64,000 nt of DNA from Zygosaccharomyces rouxii (lineage: Eukaryota > Ascomycota > Saccharomycetes > Saccharomycetales > Saccharomycetaceae): positions 1,054,001 through 1,118,000 of the forward strand of contig NC_012991.1 in NCBI RefSeq assembly GCF_000026365.1, read 5' to 3'. Below the pieces are notes generated by a model. It made no database searches and had not been told where the DNA came from. It was given only the letters and a program-made list of their open reading frames with translations. Positions 9,466 through 19,808 of the stretch are shown in pieces; positions within the stretch are counted from its first letter, which is position 1; each line of letters opens with the position of its first letter. The position numbers and the translations under genes were made by a program.

Positions 9466-10797
9466 TTATTTTGATCCAGTGTCGATGTATAAAACGTCAA
9501 CATTTTGCTCGAATCCATTGAATGGTGTAGCCGCAGAGGCAGCATAGGCCCCGAGACTAGGGAAGAAAATCCAATCACCAGGAACTAGATCATGCTTAAT
9601 GTAATATTCCTTTGTAATACAATCTAAACCGTCACAAGTAGGCCCCCAAATGGAAACTTTTTGAGGGTATTGGAAACCCTTTTGGAAGGAACGCGGCGAG
9701 GTAGAATTAAAATCGTAATAATAAAATTCGCCGTTATGGTACAGAGTACGTGGTGTTGGTTCCTGATGGTCAAAAAGTATGCAGTTCATATTACCGTAAA
9801 CTCCATCATTGATGTAAAGCATAGATTCGTTTGATGATAGTTTACGTTTAGCGATGACGTTAGCTGCTAGCGTGAAAGTAGTAGCAGCAAAATAACGACC
9901 AGGTTCTGCAATAATATCGATACCACATCCTTGTGGGAAAAACTCATCTAATGCGCTCCTTAGAACTGCACTTGAGTCATGGAACGACTCAAGTTGGAAA
10001 CCACCACCAACGTCTAGTAACTTCAAATTGGATAATCCGAAATCTTGTGCCCTATCGAACACAGTACGTGAATCTTTAACCGCCGTGTAAAGACTGGTAA
10101 AATCCGATGCACCTGAACCAACGTGGAATGAAACACCAACAAGGTTTAATCCTAAATCCTTCACACATTGCAAAAGGGTGTCGACTTTTTCCATTTCGCA
10201 ACCGTATTTAGTGGAAAGCCGACATTGTGCGGTTGAATCATCTGTAGCAATTCGCAGTAGTAGTTGTGAATCAGGGTGATATTTTTTTATTTTGTGCAAT
10301 TCTTCCACATTATCGAATGTAGACTTTAAAACCTTAGCCCCAGCTGCATACCGGATGAATGATGAAGCCTTGCATGGATTTGCATAGATAATACGTTCAG
10401 GATTAACGCCCATCGCCAACACTTTTTCAATTTCTGATTTTGATGCACAGTCGAAATTAACACCAAGATCCGCCAATTTCCTTAGAACTTTCGCATCGGG
10501 ATTACACTTGACGGCGTAGTATGGTTGAACACGGGGTAATTCCCTAAACCAATTCTTGTGTAATCTTCCCACTTCACCGATATCGCAGACAAAGAATGAG
10601 TTTTCATCACCTGGTTCGCAGACATCATGATTGATGTCTTCAATTCTGTTCTTCAATGCTGCAAAAATCTCATCATGTGGTTGCTCATATGGGAGGTCAG
10701 CAACTTTGTTACTAAGTTTAGCTGAATGTGCATGGGTATCAGGAGCTTTTAAAGCATCCACAGGTGTCAAATTCAACTCGATATCTGTTCTCGACAT
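9466..10797 (-). CDS. SPE1: Ornithine decarboxylase
   Basis: A PLP-dependent group IV decarboxylase that converts ornithine to putrescine, the first step of polyamine synthesis. The protein is 443 aa from the first in-frame ATG; the frame is open a few codons further but only with a TTG. Key parts are the PLP lysine in YYAVKCNP (Lys about 97), the glycine loop LDVGGGF, EPGRYF (phosphate binding) and the catalytic cysteine in WGPTCDGLD (Cys about 388). Length is slightly below the 466 aa of S. cerevisiae, the difference being in the N-terminal extension. Its 417 bp upstream gap is shared with the 3' end of ASH1. In S. cerevisiae the enzyme is controlled by antizyme-mediated degradation; nothing here tests that. 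Confidence 0.97.
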   Translation of the reverse strand: MSRTDIELNLTPVDALKAPDTHAHSAKLSNKVADLPYEQPHDEIFAALKNRIEDINHDVCEPGDENSFFVCDIGEVGRLHKNWFRELPRVQPYYAVKCNPDAKVLRKLADLGVNFDCASKSEIEKVLAMGVNPERIIYANPCKASSFIRYAAGAKVLKSTFDNVEELHKIKKYHPDSQLLLRIATDDSTAQCRLSTKYGCEMEKVDTLLQCVKDLGLNLVGVSFHVGSGASDFTSLYTAVKDSRTVFDRAQDFGLSNLKLLDVGGGFQLESFHDSSAVLRSALDEFFPQGCGIDIIAEPGRYFAATTFTLAANVIAKRKLSSNESMLYINDGVYGNMNCILFDHQEPTPRTLYHNGEFYYYDFNSTSPRSFQKGFQYPQKVSIWGPTCDGLDCITKEYYIKHDLVPGDWIFFPSLGAYAASAATPFNGFEQNVDVLYIDTGSK

Positions 10798-11214
10798 TGG
10801 CCAGCAACTCAAAATACCTTAAGTATCCGTCACCCTTTCCACCTTTTTTTCTTTTCCACTTGGAGCTCGAGCTTTTTTCAGTGATGAGTTCAGAATGAAC
10901 TTTTTAACAATTTTTCAGTCTTTTAAAGTACGACTCCTCTTTTTTTTTTTTTTTTTCAGAGTTCTCCGAGAAAAAAAAAGAACAAAATTCAAAGTGTCAG
11001 TATCGCCTGTCGTCAGTCAGCGTCAGTAAAAAAAAAATCAACTAAAAAATTATTAATTTTCTTATTACTATTATGTATTATTTAACATCTACTTTCTTTC
11101 CAGTTTACTTTCTTACATTATTATTTTTTATTTTTTTTATTTTATCTTTTATTTTTTTTTCTGTTATTTTATTTTTACTCTTTTTGTTATTATTCTATTT
11201 TTCCATCCCTGAAT
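10798..11214. other. SPE1 promoter and ASH1 3' UTR
   Basis: Bases about 11040-11210 are almost pure T/A on the plus strand, so the ASH1 transcript would have an extremely A-rich 3' UTR. Nearer SPE1 there are T runs (10942-10958) and short repeats of GTCAGT (10996-11027). No RNA gene is seen. Confidence 0.5.
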
Positions 11215-12915
11215 TCAAGCATTTCTCATTGTCGTTGTTTCTAAAAGACCTTCAGTCTGTGTTATACCGTTACAAAATAGACATCTGTAACCTTTTGCGA
11301 CTTCTTCAGCTTCTCTTTGCTCTTTAAATACACCATTAGTCTTCATAATACTCAATTCACCCTTTGTTGGAATTTTACGGCACGATTCGTTCAAACATCT
11401 CGTATGTGTCTTCTTGTACCTTAATCCACATGAGTTACACAATTGGTCTTGTTTACGTCCTGACCACGATGGTCTCCAGCATGGTGAGTCACTAGAATGA
11501 CAAGAAACACATTTCCTTAAGCCGTGACTGGACGTACTCGGTCTTCTCGTCGGTGAGGTCTTGGCGCTTATACCTTGAAATGTGCTCTTTTTAACTGATG
11601 TCACAACGGGACTTTGAGGCGATTCTAGTGAAAACCTGTGGTATTTGGAAGTTTGTGTTCCGTGTGGCGGTGTGGCAGGGCGTACTGGGGAGATTGATCT
11701 TGATCTAGATCTGTTTAATGGAGTAGATTGGTAATTCGAATCTAAATTATCGACGATTCTCGTTGGACTTGGTGAACTGCGTGCATCCATCTTAAGCGCC
11801 AGTTGTCTAGCGGCACTACCTATCGACCTATTACTACGCGAAGGTGTTGGTAGTTGTGATGGAATGAAACCAGCAGCTGCTGTCGTTGTCGTCGCTGGCG
11901 TTACGTTTGCAACATTGACTGTAGGTTTCGTCACTTTAAACTTGTCACACGAAGGCCTCGAATTAACCGATAAAACATCACGATTGTCGAGGAGGCGTTT
12001 TAATTGCAGAGCTCTAAAGCTATTTGTCTTCCTATGGCGATGACTTGGAGTGTGAAGCTCTTTTTTGACCGTTTGGACCAACTTATCACTGACAAAAGGC
12101 GTAAACTCAACTGGTAAATTGGAAGATCCTAAATTTTCATCATGACCGGGGCTCATTGGTGGCGTCATTGGTGCCGAAGCACTATTTGATAATTCTTTAA
12201 AAGTATCCTTTGGTTCTAAAACAGATGGGACATGTTGTTGATGCTGATATTGATGTTGCTGTTGTTGATGTTGCTGAAATTGATATTGCTGGTGTTCATT
12301 TTGATGTTGTTGGTTTTGTTGTGGCGTTGATGAATGTGTACCTCTTAAAAGTGCCGATAATTGAGTCCTATCATGAGAAACTTCATGGACTATCTTTGTA
12401 TAAGAATGATAATTTGTTGATTTACACCAATGCATTAGATTTCTCTTCCACCATGGTGTAAATTCAGAAGTATCAGGATACATGTATGCATATTCTTGAA
12501 TTCTTGGATCTGGTAATAGTTGTAAATGTCTTAGAGAAGGTAGTGCATCTTGTCCGTGACGATTAACTGTAACTGGTGTTGCTAATTGAGCCTTAGAGAC
12601 AGATGGTGAATTTTTGGGAGTAACCGCATAACTATGATGATGAGGTGATGCAGGAGCAGTACTGTATTTCCGTTGCCATTCTTCTCCCAATGGGCGTCCC
12701 GCTGTTGGTAGCGTTGGCGGCAACTGCCTAGTAGAATAACAGGAATAACTTTGAGTATTGGAAAATTGAGACGGGAAAGATGGTAAAAGTAAAAGGTCGT
12801 CAAAAGCGCTTCTTCTCCTGTCATCCGAACCAGCAGAAGCAGTAGAAGTTGGCATTGGAGGGACTGAAGCAGGTGGTGGTGACGATATAGAATAGCTGTT
12901 CACAGCGGTAGACAT
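11215..12915 (-). CDS. ASH1: Ash1-like GATA-type zinc finger repressor
   Basis: 566 aa, against 588 in S. cerevisiae. A single GATA-type finger sits near the C-terminus (Cys 469, 472, 493 and 496; CX2CX20CX2C), followed by basic residues. The long N-terminal part is Ser/Pro-rich, with many SP/TP sites for CDK and a Gln/His tract (residues about 199-228). In S. cerevisiae Ash1 represses HO in daughter cells and its mRNA is carried to the bud tip by She2/She3. The position between SPE1 and MTR2 matches chromosome XI. The relation to HO control in this species is an inference. Confidence 0.93.
   Translation of the reverse strand: MSTAVNSYSISSPPPASVPPMPTSTASAGSDDRRRSAFDDLLLLPSFPSQFSNTQSYSCYSTRQLPPTLPTAGRPLGEEWQRKYSTAPASPHHHSYAVTPKNSPSVSKAQLATPVTVNRHGQDALPSLRHLQLLPDPRIQEYAYMYPDTSEFTPWWKRNLMHWCKSTNYHSYTKIVHEVSHDRTQLSALLRGTHSSTPQQNQQHQNEHQQYQFQQHQQQQHQYQHQQHVPSVLEPKDTFKELSNSASAPMTPPMSPGHDENLGSSNLPVEFTPFVSDKLVQTVKKELHTPSHRHRKTNSFRALQLKRLLDNRDVLSVNSRPSCDKFKVTKPTVNVANVTPATTTTAAAGFIPSQLPTPSRSNRSIGSAARQLALKMDARSSPSPTRIVDNLDSNYQSTPLNRSRSRSISPVRPATPPHGTQTSKYHRFSLESPQSPVVTSVKKSTFQGISAKTSPTRRPSTSSHGLRKCVSCHSSDSPCWRPSWSGRKQDQLCNSCGLRYKKTHTRCLNESCRKIPTKGELSIMKTNGVFKEQREAEEVAKGYRCLFCNGITQTEGLLETTTMRNA
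12232..12321 (-). repeat. Gln/His-rich coding repeat in ASH1
   Basis: About 30 codons of mixed CAA/CAT triplets encode a Gln/His tract with scattered Asn, Glu and Tyr. It is likely to vary in length between strains. Confidence 0.7.
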
Positions 12916-13666
12916 CGATTAAAGAACGATTACGCCTGAGCGTTAAGGGAATGGAAATAGTATTAGTACTAGTAACAGCGTAAATCTTTATGAAGATAAG
13001 AAAACGAGATCCGAAAGGAATTTAACCAAAAGAAGAAGCCTAATCAATGCAGATTCCCTTCCTGCTTCGACCTTTAAAAGATCAACGTTGCTTATATATA
13101 GATCGATTAATTAGAACAACAATTCAACCATATCAAACTGATATTTACGCATTTGGGATGCTGGCTTTCCCAAAGAGTGGTAACTGGTTCTTAACTGGAG
13201 GGAGTTGTCTGTAGATCATTTGCTACTTTTAGAGTGAATAGAAATCACTAATTACTGCAGGAATACCGATCATTATGTGATTAGGGAAGGAGAAAGAGAT
13301 CCAACCCGCCCCATAACATGCCGAAACTAGCCAACTGGTCCCAAGATTAGAAACTAGCCGACCAATCTACTACTGATTCGACCAGCATCTCTATTTTCCT
13401 ACATCCTATCAATTTTTCAGTTTCCAGTGCTATTGTTCTATTAACAAACGCAGCACACTCCGGAAAAAAAAAATACGATGGCTTGCCATAAGGAACAAGA
13501 ACAAGAATATGGAAAAGTAGTCTAAATACAGATTGAGAGCCAATTAGTTCAATTTTAGAAAGACTGATTGACATTTGAGGAATTGCAACAATCATCCAGA
13601 TACCAAGTATATCATAATTAGCCTTGATAGGTTAAGATTATTCTTTGTCCGTCCTAGTTTGTCAGG

Positions 13667-13673
13667 TTACCCG
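13667..13673 (+). promoter_or_regulatory. Reb1 site in the ASH1-MTR2 gap
   Basis: TTACCCG, in the extended form GGTTACCCGG, which is the full Reb1 preference. It lies 144 bp upstream of the MTR2 start, a normal distance for a nucleosome-clearing factor site. Confidence 0.55.
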
Positions 13674-13746
13674 GTGTACATCCCCGCTATAGGAGGGTTA
13701 TTTTTTTTTCAAATAATGACGAGTTTGAAAAAGTTCGAGATGAGCT

Positions 13747-13769
13747 ATGCTGGTGAAATTTACCAGCAT
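13747..13769. promoter_or_regulatory. Perfect inverted repeat with two ACCAGC cores
   Basis: ATGCTGGT and ACCAGCAT flank a 7-base spacer. ACCAGC is the core bound by Swi5/Ace2, and Swi5 activates ASH1 in S. cerevisiae, but the element lies close to MTR2 (48 bp from its ATG). It could equally form an RNA hairpin in the MTR2 leader. Confidence 0.4.
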
Positions 13770-13816
13770 TATAGTTTATGAACTAACAAGTAAGAAACTT
13801 AGATAGAAAGGGAAAT

Positions 13817-14389
13817 ATGAACAGATTTGGTGGGCGTAGCAATTACGGGAGTGGGATCAGTAACAGCGGTAATGTTAGTGGCAGTAGCCGATCTCAAATA
13901 GCTGAACTGTTCGTAAAGAGAGTACTGACGCATTTAGACGATACTGATCCGTCGAAACTGAATGAATTCTTGAGTATCTTTAATCCAAATGGATGTAAAG
14001 TGGTTATCAATGCTACTCCATTCGCACAACCAACTTCCTTTTTGGAGCAATGGGAGACGGGCGTTACACAGACTCAACATGCTTTGACCGCTGTAGACTA
14101 CCATGTGATCCCTGGATCTAATACGGTTGTCTTTAACGTTAATTGTAAAGTAAGATTTGACGAAGGTGGAAGAGATCGTGCTGGTCAGGATGCAAGCATA
14201 CAACAAAACCCACAACAGCCTAGGAATGCACTAAATAGAACGAGGCCCTTATGGGGTTCATATTTCGGAGTTTCTTTGCAGATGGTCACAGAGGAAAGAG
14301 TTTTAAACAAGGATTCCAACGGTGTGATTCTTACTTTTAACTATAACATGGTTTACAAACCAGATGATTCCCTAATGAATATCCAGTAA
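13817..14389 (+). CDS. MTR2: mRNA export factor Mtr2
   Basis: 190 aa, an NTF2-like protein that pairs with Mex67 to form the general mRNA export receptor; it acts at nuclear pores. The N-terminus (about 25 residues) is Ser/Gly-rich and flexible. The NTF2-like fold follows, with the SQIAELFVKRVLTHLDDTD helix, the FLEQW segment and late beta strands (PLWGSYFGVSLQMVTEERV, about 137-155). The length is near the 184 aa of S. cerevisiae. Orientation and neighbours match YKL186C. From memory, S. cerevisiae MTR2 has a spliced 5' leader. Here an ACTAAC-type branch site and a TTAG lie just upstream, but no good 5' splice site is seen. Confidence 0.93.
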   Translation: MNRFGGRSNYGSGISNSGNVSGSSRSQIAELFVKRVLTHLDDTDPSKLNEFLSIFNPNGCKVVINATPFAQPTSFLEQWETGVTQTQHALTAVDYHVIPGSNTVVFNVNCKVRFDEGGRDRAGQDASIQQNPQQPRNALNRTRPLWGSYFGVSLQMVTEERVLNKDSNGVILTFNYNMVYKPDDSLMNIQ

Positions 14390-14509
14390 CCAAATAATGT
14401 TGTACATATATGTACATATGTGTATATATATGCAAGGATATGGTATTATCCTATATTATGCTATATTTTATTTTCTTGATTTACACCGCATGTCCGAGAT
14501 GTCCAGGGT

Positions 14510-16545
14510 TCATGTCGGACAGAAGTATATCCTCCACACGTACACAATGACAGCGGCTAGACCGCCGCTGGGGCCTCTGCATTTTTCTTGTACCAGAAAA
14601 CCAAATTTCCAGCTGGAGGATGTAATTAAGATGTCCCCTTGAAAAACTTCTAAAGCTTTACCTGGATTGCGTCCAATTCTTACCGTTCTTGGTACCACAT
14701 TGAAACCTCAAAATAACATAGGTAATGATCCTTTAAAAGAAGCATCCGTGGTATTTGATAACATTGTTTCCAAATGCCGAGAGTACCACCCCCCACAATT
14801 GGTGGACTTGATGGGTCAAATACTTTGAAAAACATTTTCAATTCATCTTCCTATGATAGTTCTTCAAATGAAATTCATAAATTAATCGATGGGGTGAAGA
14901 AAGGACAGATGTACTCAAGCATTTGGGTTATTTGAAAATAGCAGCTCGAATGATAATCCGCAGCTACTTTGTTTCAATACTTTATTGATTTTTCCGATGT
15001 TTCTCAGTCTACCGATGTCCTAGAGTCTTTCAACGGTCTTCTTAATCAAGATAGCAATGAATCACAACCAATGTTTGATTTGTTCCAGCACACCCAAGAT
15101 GATACTGTTGATTTAGAATTTTTGGATAAAACTCAACTCTACTTTTCTCTCATTTACCATCAATAGTACTTTCCAAAAATTAGAAAATACCGAATCTCAA
15201 CATGACTTTGAACCAACTGGAAAAGAAAACTCGTCAGATTTTGAAACCGGCCTTTGAAACCATCAAAGAATTAGTTTTCAACTCCAAATTGCTGAACGAA
15301 ACTATGTGGAGTATTAACCATTTGGTTGTGAGAAGAATGCCACTAAGAACCCTGAATTCATCAACGAGGCATTGAAGCATCATAAAAGTCGTACAGGAAG
15401 TTGAATACTGTACCTCTCTATTAGACTTATCAAGAATTGAACAAACAGAACCATAGCAATTCCACAAATGACCAATTAGACGCACTTTTCAGGTCGTTCA
15501 ATTCTACTTTGAATGGTACTCAACTTTGAGGAATCATTGATAAAAATCGAAACAAGATTTGAACAAAACACCGTACCATTTGCCATCATCAATTGAGTTA
15601 CTACGCGAATCTAAGAATGCAACTGCTACGTTTGGATCTCAAGAACCCTTACCTAGTTGGACAAGTCAAAATGCCAAAACATTCCAACCAGTCCTGGATC
15701 CCTTACATAAAGCGGGAAACACATCACCAATTGGAGCTATTGAGCTGTCAAAAAATTGCCTCCAAAAAGCTGCAGGATTATGGTCCCAAGAAAATTCTCC
15801 AATTATCTGTCTTCACACTATGCACCGCGGCAAACCGCCAAGATATCGATACCTGTAGTGAATCTCATGTGGTACAAGCGCTTTATTACAGAATATCTGA
15901 TTGAGATGCTCTCAGCAAGTCCAATCCTTCTTTTTTGATCAAAGGGGTCAATTTACAAAAATATAATTTGAACTTTGCAGGTAAATTGACCCAGAGAGAA
16001 GAACCATGGTCAAGCCCTTTTTTGCATTGGGAATATTGGTATTTTTCAATGTGTTTGCCAGATTGATAATTACTTGATTCGTTCTCATTTTTCTTTACCT
16101 TATCCAAATGCAAGGAACTTGGTACTACTACCAATTACCTCTGGCTTCGTATTATTCACCTTTATCCCTGCCGTCGTTGCGACAGCCGTTCCACAACGTG
16201 TGACAACAAACTGCTAATTCGGCCCTAGCATGGACCTCGTTCACTTGGGCCATATTGAGCTTGCCAATTTTAGGACTTAGTCGTTTAGAGAAAGTGTCTT
16301 CCCGATGATGATACCACCGAGAAGAAAGCCGCTGCCGCAACAGATCTCAGTTAATGAATTAATGATGGTCCCATACCCGTTTCGAGCCACGAAGAAAACA
16401 AAGAAATGCCCGAGTATCATTTCCAAGCCTCTCTTCAAGAATCAGAAGCTCTTGATTCGCAATATCTTAATACTAAATGTGTTTGCTTACCTATAAAATG
16501 CCTGTATATGAGAATATGCTATACCCCAGAAAAATAGTAACTACT
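14510..16545 (+). pseudogene. Decayed Ina1/Fat3-type membrane protein gene
   Basis: Coding-like sequence continues for about 2 kb on the plus strand but changes frame repeatedly and has in-frame stops, for example TGA at 14640 and at 14826. Protein-like stretches include one rich in Asn/Ser (about 14800-15170), a C-terminal hydrophobic helix (about 16140-16200) and an acidic tail (about 16350-16490). No frame gives more than about 100 codons. The position fits INA1/FAT3 (YLR413W/YKL187C), which in S. cerevisiae lie between BER1 and PUN1 and next to MTR2, on this strand. The identity is by synteny and general character, not by a strong motif, because I cannot recall enough of the family sequence to align it. 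Confidence 0.6.
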
Positions 16546-16561
16546 ATAATGAAAATCTAAG

Positions 16562-17350
16562 TCATATTAGCGGCTTTTCTTCACTAGGCATTGGTGACCC
16601 CGGATAAGATCTTCTTCTAGCCCTTACTAGACCCCATAGGATGCTATTAAATAGAGCAGCACCGACAGTGGCCCAAATAAGGGCTAAAAATACCCTACCC
16701 AATGAAAGTTTAATACCGTACTCGTCATAATTTTCCTTGAGCAAGTGACGAATATATACATAGGTCCCTGTACTAGTGCCCGCACTTATTATTAAACTGG
16801 TGAATGCAATAGAAGCCAAAAACCTACCAAACCAATTGAGCAATCTAGCATGAACAATCCAGCGAACAATGTTAACCACTAAATCGAGGAAAAGTGCACA
16901 GATACCAATTAACAATGTGATAAACATACATTTCACCAAATTGTTATAATACCCCATTTTATCCTGTAAGTTATCTGGTAGCATAACCTTTGCAAGTGAA
17001 TCTGCCATATCAGCAACTTTATTGTTACCAATGCTATCAGTTAACATTTTCTTCAAATCAAATTTCTGAATGCCATTGGGGGAAGTACAATACTTTACTG
17101 ATCCATTATCACTGGCAACACAATAAGACCAAAGTCCCACATTAATAAATGCTGGTATGTCTAATTCGCTGCTCGTCTTAGAAAATACCTTATCAGCATT
17201 CAAATTCTTCAAATTCAATTGTGCTACAAATATTTTGTTGAGAGGGTTGTAGTTACTGGTGGATCCTGCACATGCCACAATTGCCAGTATCAGTGCGCTG
17301 AACGATAAAAGCGCTGTAAAGAAAAGTACAGAGGCGTTAATTATTGCCAT
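16562..17350 (-). CDS. PUN1: Pun1-like plasma membrane protein (Sur7 family)
   Basis: 262 aa from the ATG at 17350 (263 in S. cerevisiae). The open frame extends six codons upstream without an ATG. There is a first membrane segment at residues about 5-26 (ALILAIVACAGST follows it), an extracellular loop containing GLWSYC, which is a Sur7/PalI family signature, and three further membrane segments in the C-terminal half. The C-terminus EEKPLI is identical to that of S. cerevisiae Pun1. Pun1 sits in punctate plasma membrane domains (MCC/eisosomes) and supports cell wall integrity. Position and strand match YLR414C. Confidence 0.92.
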   Translation of the reverse strand: MAIINASVLFFTALLSFSALILAIVACAGSTSNYNPLNKIFVAQLNLKNLNADKVFSKTSSELDIPAFINVGLWSYCVASDNGSVKYCTSPNGIQKFDLKKMLTDSIGNNKVADMADSLAKVMLPDNLQDKMGYYNNLVKCMFITLLIGICALFLDLVVNIVRWIVHARLLNWFGRFLASIAFTSLIISAGTSTGTYVYIRHLLKENYDEYGIKLSLGRVFLALIWATVGAALFNSILWGLVRARRRSYPGSPMPSEEKPLI

Positions 17351-18143
17351 CCTGTCGACAAAATACACAGCTCAGTGTCAATCAGAATTGAGTTTTGAGA
17401 GATTCAACCAGTCAAACAGATCTTAACTTTGGTATAACAACAACTTCACTACGAATCAAGACACGAAAGAACGACATATATATGTATTAACATCTGCCGA
17501 GGCTGAAGAGGTTAGAGGATCATGATTCTATGACATTTTTAGGAGAGAAGCAGAAAAATGACGTGTACACAGCCATGGAACAATTTGTTCCATGATACTC
17601 AAATACGTGCTGGTTTCCAATTAGTTTACATGTAAGAGAAGCTTGGTTGGTTTTTATTTTTATTACAGACAAGTGATTTATGCTCGCGAAGAAAACGGCG
17701 GAGGGAGATGAAGTAAAAAAATGCATCGCCATGCGAGTTTCGCGAATCAAAGCAGAAAAATTGGATCTCAAACAAAATGGATAATATTGGGAAGAAATAG
17801 TGGCAAAATGAGGCTGAACAAGCAGCTATTTTTTTTTTTTTTTACCTCGGATCAATCGACAATCCTATGCAAATTCGGACATGCTAGTAAGCCAAATTGA
17901 ATGGTGGATCTGGGTTTTCTTTTTATTACGAAAAGGGCACATAAATTAATGTGATATACAGGTGACTAAAATACCGAATCAAAACGTTTTTCCATATGTT
18001 CTAAACAACTGAATCATTTAGGCTTCGTCATAGAAGAACGGGATGAACTCCGAAAAATTCCATAGTAATTTTAATCTCATCGAAAAGTCATTCTAAAGCT
18101 CCAGATAAACCTGGCTTCTATATGTTCTTTTTTTGGAACACAG
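17351..18143. other. PUN1 upstream region
   Basis: 793 bp with a T15 tract near 17829-17843 and no convincing ORF. The 83-codon ORF at 17520-17771 (minus strand) has no recognisable family features. It probably serves as the PUN1 promoter plus debris downstream of the transporter pseudogene. Confidence 0.5.
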
Positions 18144-19550
18144 TCAATCTCCCATGTCTGCTAGCAATGCTCCCTCTTCTCGACGTTTATGAAAAAGAAT
18201 CTTACTCTTTGATATTGGTACTAGCAACAGAGCCGATGAACATGCGGTCAATACCGCTAGGAAAGTGAAGACACCACCGTAGTTCATGCTTGAAACCATC
18301 TTATTAAGGGAAACAATAAATACCGCTGAAAGTGTACATCTGGAAAGGTTTAGCAAAGCAGTGGCGGGTTGATGCCTTTGATGGGAACAAATCCACGAAT
18401 AATGTGCTTGACATAGTTAAAATGCAATTTGAAAATAGCGAAGCAAGCCCACTAATAACTAGTACGGCAGCTAATGGAGCTTTCACTTGAACACGTCAAC
18501 CAAAGGCTGCAAATCCACCGTTAGATAACAACAAAAGCAGAAGTCTAGTTGTAATCCAGCATGGAATATAGTGAACTGGTAGCAAGGATCGGATTAAAGT
18601 GTGAACCACCGCAGCTTGACCATCACCCTTTTCCTCCAATAATCGAATTCTTAGCTCTGCGGGCCATTTTTAATGAAGTGCTAACCTTCTCCTGTAATAA
18701 TAATCGAGAAACCTGCTACAAAGTACTATACTGCACAAAGTAGCTATACCCGATGGTAAAAAACATAAGCCAACTTTAGCCACTAAAAAATGGTATTTTC
18801 ACTCAAATTCAAAGACAATGCGGTCTGATGCGTCGTCCAGGTAGCAAACTGTAATCCGACTACAGCTAGTAGCATGCCAAGTTTCTGGTGTGAATAAAAA
18901 TCTATAAGACGCAAAGAAATTTGGACGTCTCAATGGTTCTAAAGTTTCTCAATCTGGATGATTCAACTGTAATTTCCTTCTCACTGTCGGTACCGCCAAC
19001 AACGATGATTTATCATGAAAAGAATTTTGAGACAATAGATGCATTGCCAACTTTAGTCCTCTTTCTCTCTGGTAAAAGCACAGAGGAAATTACTGAAGAT
19101 GTGCCTGAACCAATGGCCAAGAACGAAAATACAGATCTCCATCCCCCGCGTTATGATACACCAGCACTGACCAACGCACCAAATGCACTCCCCAGCACTT
19201 GACAGCCTGATGTGTATCCAACATATGCGCCTCTTTTAGCTCTAGTGTTGATATCACCCATCATACCACTATCAATTGCAACTACAGGTGAAATTCCTGT
19301 AGCTTGTAAACATCTAAGAACCCACGCTCTTTCCCGGTTTCTTGGCGTTACCATGGTGGGTCCCATTGCCAACAGTACAGGCACACTGTGCAACCAACAT
19401 CAATTTATGCTTCTTTTTAAATCTTGAATAAGGTGCGCTCGGCCGTTCTTCACCGTCATTTTCAATTGCTTGTACCGTCAATTGTCGACCTTGTTCCCCA
19501 GCGCTATCCTTAATGTCAGATTCTTGCTTACCTTTAAAATCTGTCGCCAT
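18144..19550 (-). pseudogene. DHA1 drug:H+ antiporter pseudogene (Aqr1/Qdr-like)
   Basis: Four or more blocks of an MFS drug:H+ antiporter lie in order on the minus strand but in different frames. They are: an N-terminal hydrophilic leader starting at the ATG at 19550 with [17 protein letters not shown]; a TM4-5 block with [18 protein letters not shown] and GYVSG-like [17 protein letters not shown]; a mid block with the family-like GLCFLPSG; and a C-terminal block with [13 protein letters not shown], then NKMVSSMNYGGVFTFLAVL, ending in a hydrophilic tail. These are signatures of the AQR1/QDR1/QDR2 group. The S. cerevisiae order I recall has no such gene here, so it is a lineage-specific insertion that later died. 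Confidence 0.85.
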
Positions 19551-19754
19551 CACTAATTCGTTCAAGCCCTACCTTTCCATATTACAGATGCGTCAAATGT
19601 AGTGCAGTATCATTCCCATTCCCATTGTGATAACAATGCTATTCTGATAACAATACCATGGCCTTATGTATTAAGGAACGGTAACTCCGATATCTTTCTT
19701 CTCCCCTTACGAAATTTTATTGTCCCATCCAGTCAAAATTTCCCCACACTGCTA

Positions 19755-19771
19755 CATGTGATTATCACATG
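19755..19771. promoter_or_regulatory. Perfect palindrome of two bHLH/Cbf1-type half elements
   Basis: CATGTGATTATCACATG, 8-1-8. Each arm holds CATGTG (the Ino2/Ino4 core) and RTCACRTG (the Cbf1/CDEI form). It is located 400 bp upstream of the PXA2 start. Confidence 0.5.
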
Positions 19772-19773
19772 AA

Positions 19774-19794
19774 CGGAGTATGTCCCAAACTCCG
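19774..19794. promoter_or_regulatory. CGGAGT-N9-ACTCCG palindrome, oleate-response-like
   Basis: A perfect inverted repeat of CGGAGT with a 9-base spacer, typical of Zn2Cys6 dimers. Compared with the oleate response element CGGN3TNAN9-12CCG, the minus-strand reading fits except for one base (G in place of the fixed A). Pip2/Oaf1 control of a peroxisomal fatty acid transporter would make sense. Confidence 0.45.
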
Positions 19795-19808
19795 AAACAC
19801 TTGAAATA

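Larger units (their letters stand above)
12916..13816. other. ASH1-MTR2 divergent promoter region
   Basis: A 901 bp gap between divergent genes. It contains a Reb1 consensus (13667-13673) and an 8-7-8 inverted repeat with ACCAGC cores (13747-13769). An ACTAAC element (13782-13787) is followed by TTAG (ending 13802). Small ORFs in both strands here lack similarity and are not called. Several ATGs at 13716-13750 would form short upstream ORFs if transcribed in the MTR2 leader. Confidence 0.5.

Noticed and set aside
13607..13802. Definite MTR2 leader intron
   Set aside because: The 5' splice site candidate GTATAT is weak and lies upstream of a Reb1 site, so it is reported only as an open question.
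17520..17771. 83-codon minus-strand ORF upstream of PUN1
   Set aside because: No recognisable domain; expected by chance in a spacer of this size.
19755..19800. Possible centromere: ATCACATG (CDEI-like) with CCGAAA nearby (CDEIII-like)
   Set aside because: There is no AT-rich CDEII of 80-160 bp between them; the spacing is about 20 bp. A Cbf1/bHLH promoter palindrome explains it better.
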